Source: ZC4RG20 sp963782445 | GTDB taxonomy: Bacteria; Pseudomonadota; Gammaproteobacteria; Steroidobacterales; Rariloculaceae | Direction: 5' to 3' | DNA: 64,000 bases | Assembly (NCBI GenBank): GCA_963782445.1 | Contig: CAWAJM010000001.1 | Coordinates: forward strand, 124,001-188,000 | Position numbers and translations under genes: made by a program | The notes under the pieces: model-generated | The model's database searches: none | Seen by the model: only the letters and a program-made list of their open reading frames with translations | Told to the model about the DNA's origin: nothing | Part shown: piece by piece, positions 52,609 to 60,798 of the stretch | Layout of the letters: the number at the start of each line of letters is the position of its first letter | Position numbering within the stretch: the first letter of the stretch is position 1

Positions 52609-54516
52609 TCAAACCGCCTGGGCCCGCGCTTCGATCTCCCCCTCGACCTCGGTCCACTCCGATTCGAGTTCTTCGATCGCGCCGCGTAAGGCCGCCTGCC
52701 GTTTGAGCAAAGGCTCGAGCTTCGCCTTGCCGCTCGCCTCATAGAGCGCGGGATCGGCGAGCTGGCGCTCGATGTCCTCGAGCTCATTCGACTTTGAATC
52801 TATCTCGCTCATGAGCCTGTTCGAGCGGTTGCGCAACGGCTGAATCGCCGCGCGCTGCTCGGCCGCCGCCTTGCGGGCGGCCTTTCTGTCGACGGCCGTC
52901 GGCTGGCTCGGCGCCGTGCCGCGCGCGTCGCCGCGCTGGCCTTCGAGGCGCTGCCGATCGAGCCAGGCCCGGTAGTCGCGCAAATCGCCGTCGAACTCGC
53001 GCACGTGCCCTTCGGCCACGAGCAGGTAGCGGTCGACCGTGCTTTGGAGCAGATGGCGGTCGTGCGAGACGGTCATGACTGCGCCCTCGAACCCCTGCAG
53101 CGCCATGGTCAGCGCGTGGCGCATTTCGAGATCGAGATGGTTCGTGGGCTCGTCGAGCAGCAGCACGTTCGGCGCCTGCCACGTGAGCAGCGCGAGCACG
53201 AGGCGGGCCTTCTCGCCGCCCGAGCGCGGCGCGACCGGGTCCGTGGCCATGTCGCCGCGGAAATCGAAGCCGCCGAGAAAGCGCCTGAGTTTCTGCTCGG
53301 GCGCGTTCGGCGCCAGGCGCTGCAGATGCAGCAGCGGGCTGGCCTCGAGGTCGAGTTGCTCGAGCTGGTGCTGAGCGAAGTAGCCGATGCGTACATTCGC
53401 GCCGACCATTAGCTCTCCCGCCCTGGGCGCAAGCTCGCCGGCCAGCGCCCGCACGAACGTGGACTTGCCGGCGCCGTTCGGTCCGAGCAGGCCGATGCGG
53501 TCTCCCACGGCGAGGCTCGCCGTGACGCCGCGCAGGACGTCCCGCTCGCCGTAACCGAGGCTCACGCCGTCGAGCCGGATCAGCGGGTCGACCGCGCGCG
53601 GCGCTGCGGGAAACTCGAAATTAAACGGCGAATCGACGTGGGCGGGCGCGATCTTCTCCATGCGCTCGATGGCTTTGATCCGGCTCTGGGCGGCCTTGGC
53701 CTTCGAGGCTTTGTAGCGGAAGCGATCGACGAACTTCTGCATGTGCGCGACTTCGCGCTGCTGTTTCTCGTAGAGGCTCTGCTGCCGTGCCAGGTTCGCG
53801 GCGCGCTGGCGTTCGAAGTCGGAGTACCCGCCTGTGTATTGATTGAGCTTATGCTGCTCGATGTGAAGGATCTCTCCGACGACGCCGTCGAGGAACTCGC
53901 GGTCGTGCGAGACGAGCACGAGCGTGCCGCGATAGTTCTCGAGCCAGTCCTCGAGCCACATCACCGCCTCGAGGTCGAGGTGATTCGTGGGCTCGTCGAG
54001 CAACAGGAGATCCGAGGGGCACATGAGCGCTTGGGCCAGCCCGAGCCGCACGCGCCAGCCGCCCGAGAACTCCGCGACCGGCTTTGCGTGCTCGACGGCG
54101 GCGAAGCCGAGCCCGTTCAAGAGCTCTCCGGCGCGGGCCCGCGCGGTGTAGCCGTCCGCATTGTCGTAGCGGACGTGGGCGTGACCGATGCGCTCGCCGT
54201 CGCCCGAGGCTTCGGCGGCCGCGACGGCCTCTTCCGCGGCCCTGAACTCCCTGTCGCCGTCGAGCACGACCTCGAGCGCGGGCTTGCCGAGCTCCGTGAA
54301 CTCCTGCGCCATGTGGGCGACGACCCAGTTTTCGGGCACCGAAACGCTGCCCGCGTCGACGGATAACCCGCCGCGCAGCAAGGCGAACAGCGAGCTCTTG
54401 CCCGTGCCGTTCGCGCCGACGAGGCCGACTTTGTGGCCGGGGAAGATCGTCGCGCCCGCGTCTTCGAGCAGCACGTTCGTGCCGCGGCGCAGCGTCACGT
54501 TGGAGAGTTGGATCAT
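52609..54516 (-). CDS. yheS: ABC-F ATPase YheS
   Basis: A 635-residue cytoplasmic protein with two ABC domains and no membrane segments. Domain 1 has Walker A GANGTGKSS and signature FSGGWRVRLGLAQAL with Walker B LLLLDEPTNHLD. Domain 2 has GPNGAGKST, SGGEKARLVLALLTW and LLLDEPTNHLDLEMRHAL. The long linker between them (RQQSLYEKQQREVAHMQKF) and the charged C-terminal tail are typical. Length and sequence match E. coli YheS closely. ABC-F proteins bind near the ribosomal E site and relieve stalling. Housekeeping; it sits among unrelated small genes. Confidence 0.93.
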   Translation of the reverse strand: MIQLSNVTLRRGTNVLLEDAGATIFPGHKVGLVGANGTGKSSLFALLRGGLSVDAGSVSVPENWVVAHMAQEFTELGKPALEVVLDGDREFRAAEEAVAAAEASGDGERIGHAHVRYDNADGYTARARAGELLNGLGFAAVEHAKPVAEFSGGWRVRLGLAQALMCPSDLLLLDEPTNHLDLEAVMWLEDWLENYRGTLVLVSHDREFLDGVVGEILHIEQHKLNQYTGGYSDFERQRAANLARQQSLYEKQQREVAHMQKFVDRFRYKASKAKAAQSRIKAIERMEKIAPAHVDSPFNFEFPAAPRAVDPLIRLDGVSLGYGERDVLRGVTASLAVGDRIGLLGPNGAGKSTFVRALAGELAPRAGELMVGANVRIGYFAQHQLEQLDLEASPLLHLQRLAPNAPEQKLRRFLGGFDFRGDMATDPVAPRSGGEKARLVLALLTWQAPNVLLLDEPTNHLDLEMRHALTMALQGFEGAVMTVSHDRHLLQSTVDRYLLVAEGHVREFDGDLRDYRAWLDRQRLEGQRGDARGTAPSQPTAVDRKAARKAAAEQRAAIQPLRNRSNRLMSEIDSKSNELEDIERQLADPALYEASGKAKLEPLLKRQAALRGAIEELESEWTEVEGEIEARAQAV

Positions 54517-54602
54517 GGGGGCTCATTTTAAGGCAACCGCCGGATAGGGCGGGCACAGGGACGATTGCGGCGGGGCTGTCCGCGACGGGCCGTTCGCCCG
54601 GC

Positions 54603-55013
54603 TCAACCCGGCCGGCGCGGGTCGCCGCTGCTGACGACCGCCTTGCCGATCGGCCACAAAGACACGCCCGCGAGCTTCAGATGGGCCCAGGCGAAGGGCA
54701 GACCGATGACCGTGATCGCGAGCAGGAACGCCGTGACGAGATGGCCGAGCGCGAGCCACCAGCCGGCCAGCACGAGCCAGATGAGATTGCCGAAGAAGCC
54801 CAGCGTTTTGCCGACCGGCGAGCCCGGCCGGTCGACGACCGTCTGCCCGAAAGGCAGCAACGTATAGACCGCGATAGTCAGCGCCGCGCGCGTCCAGGGT
54901 AAGCCGATGATCGTGATGGCCATGACGAACGCGGCCAGCAGCCAGCCCGCGGCCATCCAGATACCGCCGAAGACGATCCACAGGACGTTCAATACGAGGC
55001 TGAGCGGCGACAT
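54603..55013 (-). CDS. yccF: YccF-family inner-membrane protein
   Basis: A 136-residue protein made of two similar halves, each with two membrane segments: LVLNVLWIVFGGIWMAAGWLL ... AFVMAITIIGLPWTRAAL and GNLIWLVLAGWWLALGHLVT ... AFLLAITVIGLPFAWAHLKL. This duplicated I-G-L-P pattern defines YccF. It is an inner-membrane protein of unknown function, widely conserved in proteobacteria. It follows yheS upstream on the same strand with an 86-bp gap. Confidence 0.9.
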   Translation of the reverse strand: MSPLSLVLNVLWIVFGGIWMAAGWLLAAFVMAITIIGLPWTRAALTIAVYTLLPFGQTVVDRPGSPVGKTLGFFGNLIWLVLAGWWLALGHLVTAFLLAITVIGLPFAWAHLKLAGVSLWPIGKAVVSSGDPRRPG

Positions 55014-55073
55014 CGGCTTCCTCTGCGAGCGTCGATGGCCGCATGATAGCCCGCAGCGCAGTCGATGCGGTCG

Positions 55074-55487
55074 CTAGACCGGCCTGTGTTGTGTCCCGCC
55101 GCCGTCCGTCAGCGCGAGCAGCAGGCACGCGCGGCTCATGCGGGCCGTGTGCCACACGCCTTTGGGAACGACGGCGAGCCGGCCGGCCGTGAGCTCGACA
55201 CAGCGTTCCTTGCCGTCTTCATCGAACACCAGCGTGAGCGCCCCGCTGACCAGGAACAGGACCTCGTCACCGCTGGGATGCATCTCCCAGTGGGTCCAGG
55301 TCGTGTCCATCGGCAGCGCCGAGAGCAGGCGGCCATGGTTCGCGTTCATGAGGCGCTGCACGCCGGTATCGGTCGGGTTGCCCGACATCAATTGCTTCCA
55401 GAACGCTTCGCCGCCTGGCAGGCGCACGGCCGTGCCGTCCGTTTCCAGCAGCAGGTAGTTGTTTACCGGATTCAATGTTTCGGACAT
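55074..55487 (-). CDS. Small single-domain cupin protein
   Basis: A 137-residue cytoplasmic protein from the ATG at 55487 (GAGGGA upstream). The cupin motifs are WTHWEMHPSGDEVLFLVSGALTLVF and ELTAGRLAVVPKGVWHTAR, giving His/His/Glu/His metal ligands. It resembles small cupins of the RmlC/ChrR type that occur singly, often with unknown substrate. No adjacent enzyme is obviously linked; the LigB-type operon begins 187 bases upstream. Confidence 0.75.
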   Translation of the reverse strand: MSETLNPVNNYLLLETDGTAVRLPGGEAFWKQLMSGNPTDTGVQRLMNANHGRLLSALPMDTTWTHWEMHPSGDEVLFLVSGALTLVFDEDGKERCVELTAGRLAVVPKGVWHTARMSRACLLLALTDGGGTQHRPV

Positions 55488-55673
55488 GGCGGTGTCCCTC
55501 TCAAATGCCTGCAACCCGAGTATAGGGGTCGGTGGTCCGCCGGGGCAGCACCTGACGTCGGCCGTGCAGCGGGCGCCCCGGGAGCGGCGGCCGTCCTCGC
55601 GCGCAGGCGGCTGCCTGTGAGGCCCGTGCCGGCCGGCATGGACGGGGCCGCGGCGCTGCGCGACTGGGGGCTC

Positions 55674-56781
55674 CTACGCCGCGCTGCCCCACACCTTGCG
55701 GGCCGTCGCCACGACGAGCTCGAGCTTGCGCCGCTGCGCGTCCTCCGAAACGGGATTGCCCTCGATCGTGCTCGCGAAGCCGCATTGCGGGCTCAGGCAG
55801 AGATTGTCGAGCGGGACGTGCTTCGCCGCCTCGTCGAGGCGCCGCTCGAGCGCGTCCTGCCGCTCGAGCTCGGGCGACTTGGTCGTGACGAGCCCGAGCA
55901 CGATCCGCTTGGCCGAGCCCGCCGGAAGAAAGCGCAGCGGCTCGAAGCCGCCCGAACGTGCGTCGTCGTACTCGAGGAAATAGCCGTCGACGTCGATGTC
56001 ATTGAGCAGCGCTTCGGCGACGGGCTCGTAGCCGCCGCGCGCCGCGAAGCGGCCGGCGCGGTTGCCGCGGCACACGTGCAGGCAGACGGTGACGCCCGCG
56101 GGCCGCGTCGCGATCGCGGCGTTGATGAGCGCGGCGTAGCGAGCCAGCACGGACTCCCGATCCGTGCCGCCCGGCAGCACGCTGGGACTCAGGCTCGGAT
56201 CGCAGAGATAAGCGAAGTTCGTGTCGTCGAGCTGCACGTAGGTGCAGCCGGCGTCGGCCAGGGCGCGGATCTCGGCCGCATAGAGCGCGGCGACGTCGCG
56301 ATCGTAGGACTCGAGGTCCGGGTAGGCCTCGCGGCTGATCGCCTCGCGGCCCGCGCGCAGCAGCATCGTCGGCGAGGGCAGCGTGACCTTCGGCACGGCG
56401 TGCGAAAGCGAAGCGAGATACCTAAAGCCCTCGACCTCGACGGGCCCCGAGCGGCGCAGCTTGCCCGTGACCTCGTAGGTGCGAGGCGCGAACGCGGCCG
56501 AGGCCTCCGGCAGCGGCTTCGACACGCTGACGGCGTTCTCGACGTGCTGCAGGAAGTGCTGGAACGACTCGCGGCGGAACTCGCCGTCCGTGACGACGGG
56601 CAGGCCGACGGCCTCCTGCAGGGCCACGGCCTCGCGGATGCAGAACGTCCTGGAGCGCGCGCAGCGCGTCGTCGGCGCCGATGCGGCCGGCCCGCGCCTG
56701 CGCGACGGCCTCCTTGAGGCGCGGCGGCCGCAGCAGGCTGCCGACGTGCTCGGCGCGAAACGGCGCTTTCGGGACGCTCAT
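55674..56781 (-). pseudogene. MetE-like cobalamin-independent methyltransferase with one-base frameshift
   Basis: The short opening (MSVPKAPFRAEHVGSLLRPP) starts at 56781, eleven bases after the dioxygenase gene. The frame breaks in LRALQD and resumes one base later as AVALQEAVGLPVVTDGEFRR. The plus strand has GAACGTC at 56643-56649; removing one A restores ALQDVCIREAVALQE and a 368-residue protein. Zinc ligands of the MetE C-terminal barrel are present: His-x-Cys in CLHVCRGN, Glu in DVDGYFLEYDD and Cys in LSPQCGFAST. The family moves a methyl group from a folate or other donor to a thiol. Its place in a ring-cleavage operon suggests methyl-group handling of methoxy-aromatics. Confidence 0.8.
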
Positions 56782-56791
56782 ACCCAGCAGT

Positions 56792-57862
56792 CTAGCCCAT
56801 CCCCCGCCGGTCGCGGCCGCCTTCGCGGGTCGTGCCGGGCGGCGGGGCCGGTTCCCAGGCCGCGAAACCCATCGCGCAGCCCGTGCCGGCCTCGGACCGA
56901 TAGCACGGCACGTAATCGAGTACGCGCATCGCGAGGTGCGTTTCCGCGAGCATGCCGGCGGCGACGAGCCAGTTCTTGATTTCCGAGGTGCCCGAGCGGA
57001 ACCAGCGGTCGTCGAGCGCGCGGACGTAGGCGGCATCGCGGCGCTCGAGCGCGGCCAGGAGCGCGCGGTCGAACGGCTCGTCGATGACGAAATGCGAGAG
57101 GCCGCCCGAGCCGCCGACGGCCACGCGCTGCGCCCCGTCCCAGCTGCGGATGGCCCGGCCGATGGCGAGGCCGAGCGCGTAGCAGCGCTGCGGGGACGGG
57201 CGGTTGGGCGCGTAGAACGTGTTGACGAGCACGGGCACGAGCGGCACGGGCCGGTCCTCGAGCAGCTGCCGGTAGACGAAGCCCCAGGCATGCCCGAGCT
57301 GGCGCGTCCGGCCGTCCGGCCCGGTCGGCTGGCTCGCCGATGCGGCGACGTCGAAGCCCGCGGCAACGACCTGCTCGATGATGTGCACGGCCAGTGCGGA
57401 TGCGACGGGGTAGACGTGGTCGCGGCCGGGCGCTTCGGTCGCGCGCAGGCGATAGGCGATGCTCCGTTCGCGCGCGGCGCGCGCCGGGTCGAAGGCCAGG
57501 TTCGTGACGGACTCGCCATGAAACACCGTGAAGGCGGGCTGCAGGTCCGCCGTGATCCACTCGCGCTGATCGTCGCCCGCGACGACGAGCACGTCGGGCG
57601 CGGCCGCGCGCAGCGCCGCGCCGAGCTCGGCGATTCGGCGCCGGCAGCGCTCGAAGCGTTCCGTCTTGGCCGCGAGCGTCAGCGCCGGCGCGAGCGGTGT
57701 GTCCCGCTTGCTCCGCACGAGCTCGTCGAATGTATAGGTGCCGCCGCGGAACTCGTGGCGCGGCTGGCGCCGGTCCCAGTCCGCGCGCAGCGCCCACTCG
57801 GCCGGCGGCGTCACGAGCAGCGGGCCGTGGGAGACGCCGAAGCCGAAGACGATCTCGGACAC
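56792..57862 (-). CDS. LigB-type extradiol ring-cleavage dioxygenase
   Basis: A 356-residue protein. The GTG at 57862 overlaps the previous stop by one base (TAGTG), so translation is coupled. The LigB fold is clear: SHGP with the first iron His12, GGSGGLSHF with catalytic His257, and SEIKNW with Glu294. The second iron His of LigB (in N-D-H) is replaced by Gln99 in VAGDDQREW. A C-terminal SEAGTGCAMGF block is shared with gallate/protocatechuate-type enzymes of this group. It should open a catechol or gallate ring next to the hydroxyls. With LigJ next door, gallate or protocatechuate-like substrates are the best guess. Confidence 0.8.
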   Translation of the reverse strand: MSEIVFGFGVSHGPLLVTPPAEWALRADWDRRQPRHEFRGGTYTFDELVRSKRDTPLAPALTLAAKTERFERCRRRIAELGAALRAAAPDVLVVAGDDQREWITADLQPAFTVFHGESVTNLAFDPARAARERSIAYRLRATEAPGRDHVYPVASALAVHIIEQVVAAGFDVAASASQPTGPDGRTRQLGHAWGFVYRQLLEDRPVPLVPVLVNTFYAPNRPSPQRCYALGLAIGRAIRSWDGAQRVAVGGSGGLSHFVIDEPFDRALLAALERRDAAYVRALDDRWFRSGTSEIKNWLVAAGMLAETHLAMRVLDYVPCYRSEAGTGCAMGFAAWEPAPPPGTTREGGRDRRGMG

Positions 57863-58926
57863 TACCGGCTCGTCCCCTCGACGCCGAAGCGAGGCTCGAC
57901 GGCGCCGAGCTTGAACAGCGCGATCGCGTTTTCGTAGAAGATCTTGTTCTTGTCCGCCTCGGAGAGCCACGCGATGCGCTCGATGTAGCCGCCAACGTCG
58001 TCGAACTGCCGTCCCGTGCGCGGGTCGATGGCCGTGCCCGTGCCGGGCAGCTCCGAGCCCATGAGCAGATTGTCCGGCCCGATCTCCTTGATCAGCAGCT
58101 CCATGGCGTTCTGACTGTAGAGCACGGTGTCGAAATAGAGCTTCCTTAGCTTGTCACTGAACAACGGCCGCTTGCCCTTCGTCTTGACGGAGCTCGCCGC
58201 ATCGAAGCGGCCGATCTGATACGGAATGCCGCCGCCGCCATGCGAGACGACGAGCTTCAGGCTCGGGAAGTCCGCGAGCACGTCGGAGTTCACGAGGCCG
58301 AAGACCGCGGCGGTCTCCTCGGCGATGAAGTTGATCGAATACGGCTCGCGGCGGCTGCGCGAGCCGCAGGCATGAATGTAGCCCGGCACGTCGAGCTCGC
58401 AGAGCTTCTCGTAGAGCGGATACCAGTAACGATCGCCCAAGGGCGGCGGCTCGACAGCGCCATGCTCGTAGGGGTCCGGGTTGATCAGCGCGCCGACGAA
58501 CCCGAGCTCGGTGACGCATCGCTCGAGCTCGGCCAGCGCCGCGTCGAGCGGCTCGCCGGCCGGCTGCGGCAGCGACGCGATGCCGATGAAGCGGTCCGGC
58601 CAGAGCCGGCACTGCGCGTGCGTGACGTTGTTGCATTCCTCGGCAAACATGACGACGACTTCAGGCGGGCTCTCCGAGTGCATCATCTGATAGGGCCGCG
58701 GCGAGAGCAGCTGGATGTCCGTGCCGGCCTCGTCCATGTACTCGAGGTGCCCCTTGACGCCGTGTACCGAAGAGCCGCCCCCCTCGACGTGCGCCTTGAT
58801 ATTCTCGAGCGAGAGCTTCTTCGGAAACTGTCCCTTGCCGGCCGTGCCGCGCGAGGCGAGCAGCATGGCCTTCAGGGAGTAGAGCGAGTCCGGCGCGCTG
58901 AAATGAGCGTGGCAGTCGATGCGCAT
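57862..58926 (-). CDS. LigJ-like 4-oxalomesaconate hydratase (amidohydrolase_2)
   Basis: A 354-residue cytoplasmic protein. The amidohydrolase start MRIDCHAHFS gives the two metal His; GYIHACGSR and VVSHGGGGIPYQIG give the others, and NLLMGSELPGTGTA the final acidic region. HGVKGHLEYMDEAGTDIQLL and SPRPYQMMHSE match LigJ-type hydratases, which add water to 4-oxalomesaconate after protocatechuate or gallate 4,5-cleavage, giving 4-carboxy-4-hydroxy-2-oxoadipate. A decarboxylase of the same family is a possible alternative. It lies between a RidA-like gene and the dioxygenase, with which it overlaps by one base. Confidence 0.8.
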   Translation of the reverse strand: MRIDCHAHFSAPDSLYSLKAMLLASRGTAGKGQFPKKLSLENIKAHVEGGGSSVHGVKGHLEYMDEAGTDIQLLSPRPYQMMHSESPPEVVVMFAEECNNVTHAQCRLWPDRFIGIASLPQPAGEPLDAALAELERCVTELGFVGALINPDPYEHGAVEPPPLGDRYWYPLYEKLCELDVPGYIHACGSRSRREPYSINFIAEETAAVFGLVNSDVLADFPSLKLVVSHGGGGIPYQIGRFDAASSVKTKGKRPLFSDKLRKLYFDTVLYSQNAMELLIKEIGPDNLLMGSELPGTGTAIDPRTGRQFDDVGGYIERIAWLSEADKNKIFYENAIALFKLGAVEPRFGVEGTSR

Positions 58927-58938
58927 GGGCGGCTCCCT

Positions 58939-59322
58939 TCAAAGCACGGCGATGAATTCGATCTGAATGCAGCGGCCGGGCGGCAGCGTTGCGGCCGACG
59001 TGTGCCGCACGGGCCGGTCGTCCTCGTCCGGGAACATCTCGATCCAGTGCGGATTGATGAGCTTGCGATCCTCGCGGTCGGCGACGTAAATGGTGACCTT
59101 GCCGATATTCGCGGGGCTGCCGCCGGCGGCCGCGATGACGGCGCGCACGTTGCGAAAGGCGTTGCGGATCTGCGTGTCCTTGTCCGCGGGCAGCGCGTGG
59201 CTCTCGGGGTCGTCGCCGCCGATGGCCGAGGAGAAGACGAGGTTGCCGATCTTCACGGCGGCCGGAAACGGCTGCGAATGCTCGGGAATGCCGGGACCTT
59301 TGATTCTTTGCCTGACTGCCAT
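58939..59322 (-). CDS. RidA/YjgF-family protein, first gene of the ring-cleavage operon
   Basis: A 127-residue small trimeric-type protein with the family core: GNLVFSSAIGGDDPES, AFRNVRAVIAAAGGSPANIG and the conserved late PPGRCIQIEFIAVL containing the key Arg. RidA enzymes hydrolyse enamine/imine or related keto compounds; in aromatic operons they may deal with unstable ring-cleavage products or act as tautomerases. It is 12 bases upstream of the LigJ-like gene and probably co-transcribed. The promoter is presumably in the 95-bp gap shared with the divergent transporter. Confidence 0.85.
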   Translation of the reverse strand: MAVRQRIKGPGIPEHSQPFPAAVKIGNLVFSSAIGGDDPESHALPADKDTQIRNAFRNVRAVIAAAGGSPANIGKVTIYVADREDRKLINPHWIEMFPDEDDRPVRHTSAATLPPGRCIQIEFIAVL

Positions 59323-59417
59323 CTGCGGTCCTCTCGTCGCGCACCTCCGATGTTCCCAGAGTATAGTACCGAGACCGTCGCCGCTCGCCGCGGCGCGGCG
59401 GCTCGAGGGGGAGGAGA

Positions 59418-60776
59418 ATGGCAGGCACCGTCGTCGACGTGTCCGCGCTCATCGACCGAAGCCGCATCGGCCGGTTTCAGATTGCGCTGTTCGCCCTGTG
59501 CGCAACGTCGCTCGTCATGGACGGGTTCGACGTGCAGGCTATGGGCTACGTCGCGCCCGAGGTCATTCGCGAGCTCGGCATGTCCGGCGGCCAGCTCGGC
59601 ACGCTCATCGCCGCCGCCAACGTGGGCCTGCTCATCGGCTCGATGCTGTTCACGGTCGTCGCCGATCGCGTCGGCAGACGCCCCGTGCTGATCTTCGGCA
59701 CGTTCTTCTATGCCGTCATGACCCTGGCGGCCGCGCGCGCGAAGACGCCCGAAGCGCTGCTGTCACTGCGCTTCGTCGGCGGCCTCGGGCTCGGCTCGGT
59801 GCTGCCGAACGCGAGCGCACTCATCGGCGAGTACAGTCCGCGCGCAAAGCGCATCACCTTGATCATGACGATCACGCTGGGCTTCACGGCCGGCGCGGCG
59901 CTCGGCGGCTTCGTGGCCGCGGCGCTCATGCCGGTCTTCGGCTGGCGCGCGGTGTTTTACTTCGGCGGCGTCGTGCCGCTGCTGATCGGCCTGCTCATGG
60001 TCTTCTGGCTGCCGGAGTCGCTGCAGTTTCTCGCGCTGCGCCGGCGCTTCGCGGAGCTCGCGCGCTGGCTCCGGCGCATCGATCCGGGCGCGCACATCGC
60101 AGCGGACGCCGAGTTCGCCGTCGGCGAGCACAGCCGCGGCGGCGTGCCCGTCGTGCATCTCGTGACCGCGGGCCGCGCGCCCGTGACGTTGCTGTATTGG
60201 CTCGTCAACTTCACGAATCTCGTGAATCTGTATTTCCTCGCCGGCCTGCTGCCGACGATCCTGACGCGGCACGCTTATTCGGCCTCGCTGTCCTCGTCCA
60301 TCGTCGCGCTCATGCAGGCGGGCGGCCTCGCCGGCACGCTCGCGCTTGCGTGGCTCAGCGCCAAGAAGGGCTTCACGCCGACGCTGGCCGCGGCGTTCGC
60401 CGTCGCGGCGCTGGCCGTCGCGCTGATCGGCAGCCGACCTGTGCTGGCCGCGCCGGCGCTGCTGACGGCCGTCGTGATCCTCGCCGGCGTCTGCGTCATC
60501 GGCGGCCAGCCCGGGCTCAACGCGTTCGGCGCGACCTACTACCCGACCTATATGCGCTCGACGGGCGTCGGGTGGGGGCTCGGGATCGGGCGCCTCGGAG
60601 GCATCGTCGGGCCCTGGGTCGGCGGTTACCTGCTCGACTTCGATTGGTCGACGCAGCGGCTGTTCCTCGTCTTTGCGCTGCCGGCCCTGGTCTCGACGTT
60701 GGCCATGGTGCTGCTGAACAAGCTGCTGCGCACGCCGCGAGGCGGCGAGCTGCCCCTCGGCGAGCGCGCGGTCTAG
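59418..60776 (+). CDS. AAHS-family aromatic-acid:H+ symporter (MFS)
   Basis: A 452-residue protein with about twelve membrane segments. The AAHS signature M-D-G-F-D in helix 1 (VMDGFDVQAMGYVAPEV) and the GDRxGRR-like loop (ADRVGRRPVLIFG) are present. The second conserved loop is LPESLQFLALRRR. The family imports 4-hydroxybenzoate, protocatechuate, vanillate or gallate with protons. Gene position, divergent from the RidA-LigJ-LigB operon with a 95-bp shared regulatory region, supports import of the substrate of that pathway. Start ATG 59418 has GGGGGAGGAG before it. Confidence 0.9.
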   Translation: MAGTVVDVSALIDRSRIGRFQIALFALCATSLVMDGFDVQAMGYVAPEVIRELGMSGGQLGTLIAAANVGLLIGSMLFTVVADRVGRRPVLIFGTFFYAVMTLAAARAKTPEALLSLRFVGGLGLGSVLPNASALIGEYSPRAKRITLIMTITLGFTAGAALGGFVAAALMPVFGWRAVFYFGGVVPLLIGLLMVFWLPESLQFLALRRRFAELARWLRRIDPGAHIAADAEFAVGEHSRGGVPVVHLVTAGRAPVTLLYWLVNFTNLVNLYFLAGLLPTILTRHAYSASLSSSIVALMQAGGLAGTLALAWLSAKKGFTPTLAAAFAVAALAVALIGSRPVLAAPALLTAVVILAGVCVIGGQPGLNAFGATYYPTYMRSTGVGWGLGIGRLGGIVGPWVGGYLLDFDWSTQRLFLVFALPALVSTLAMVLLNKLLRTPRGGELPLGERAV

Positions 60777-60798
60777 GCGCCTGGCCGGCCGGTTCGGG

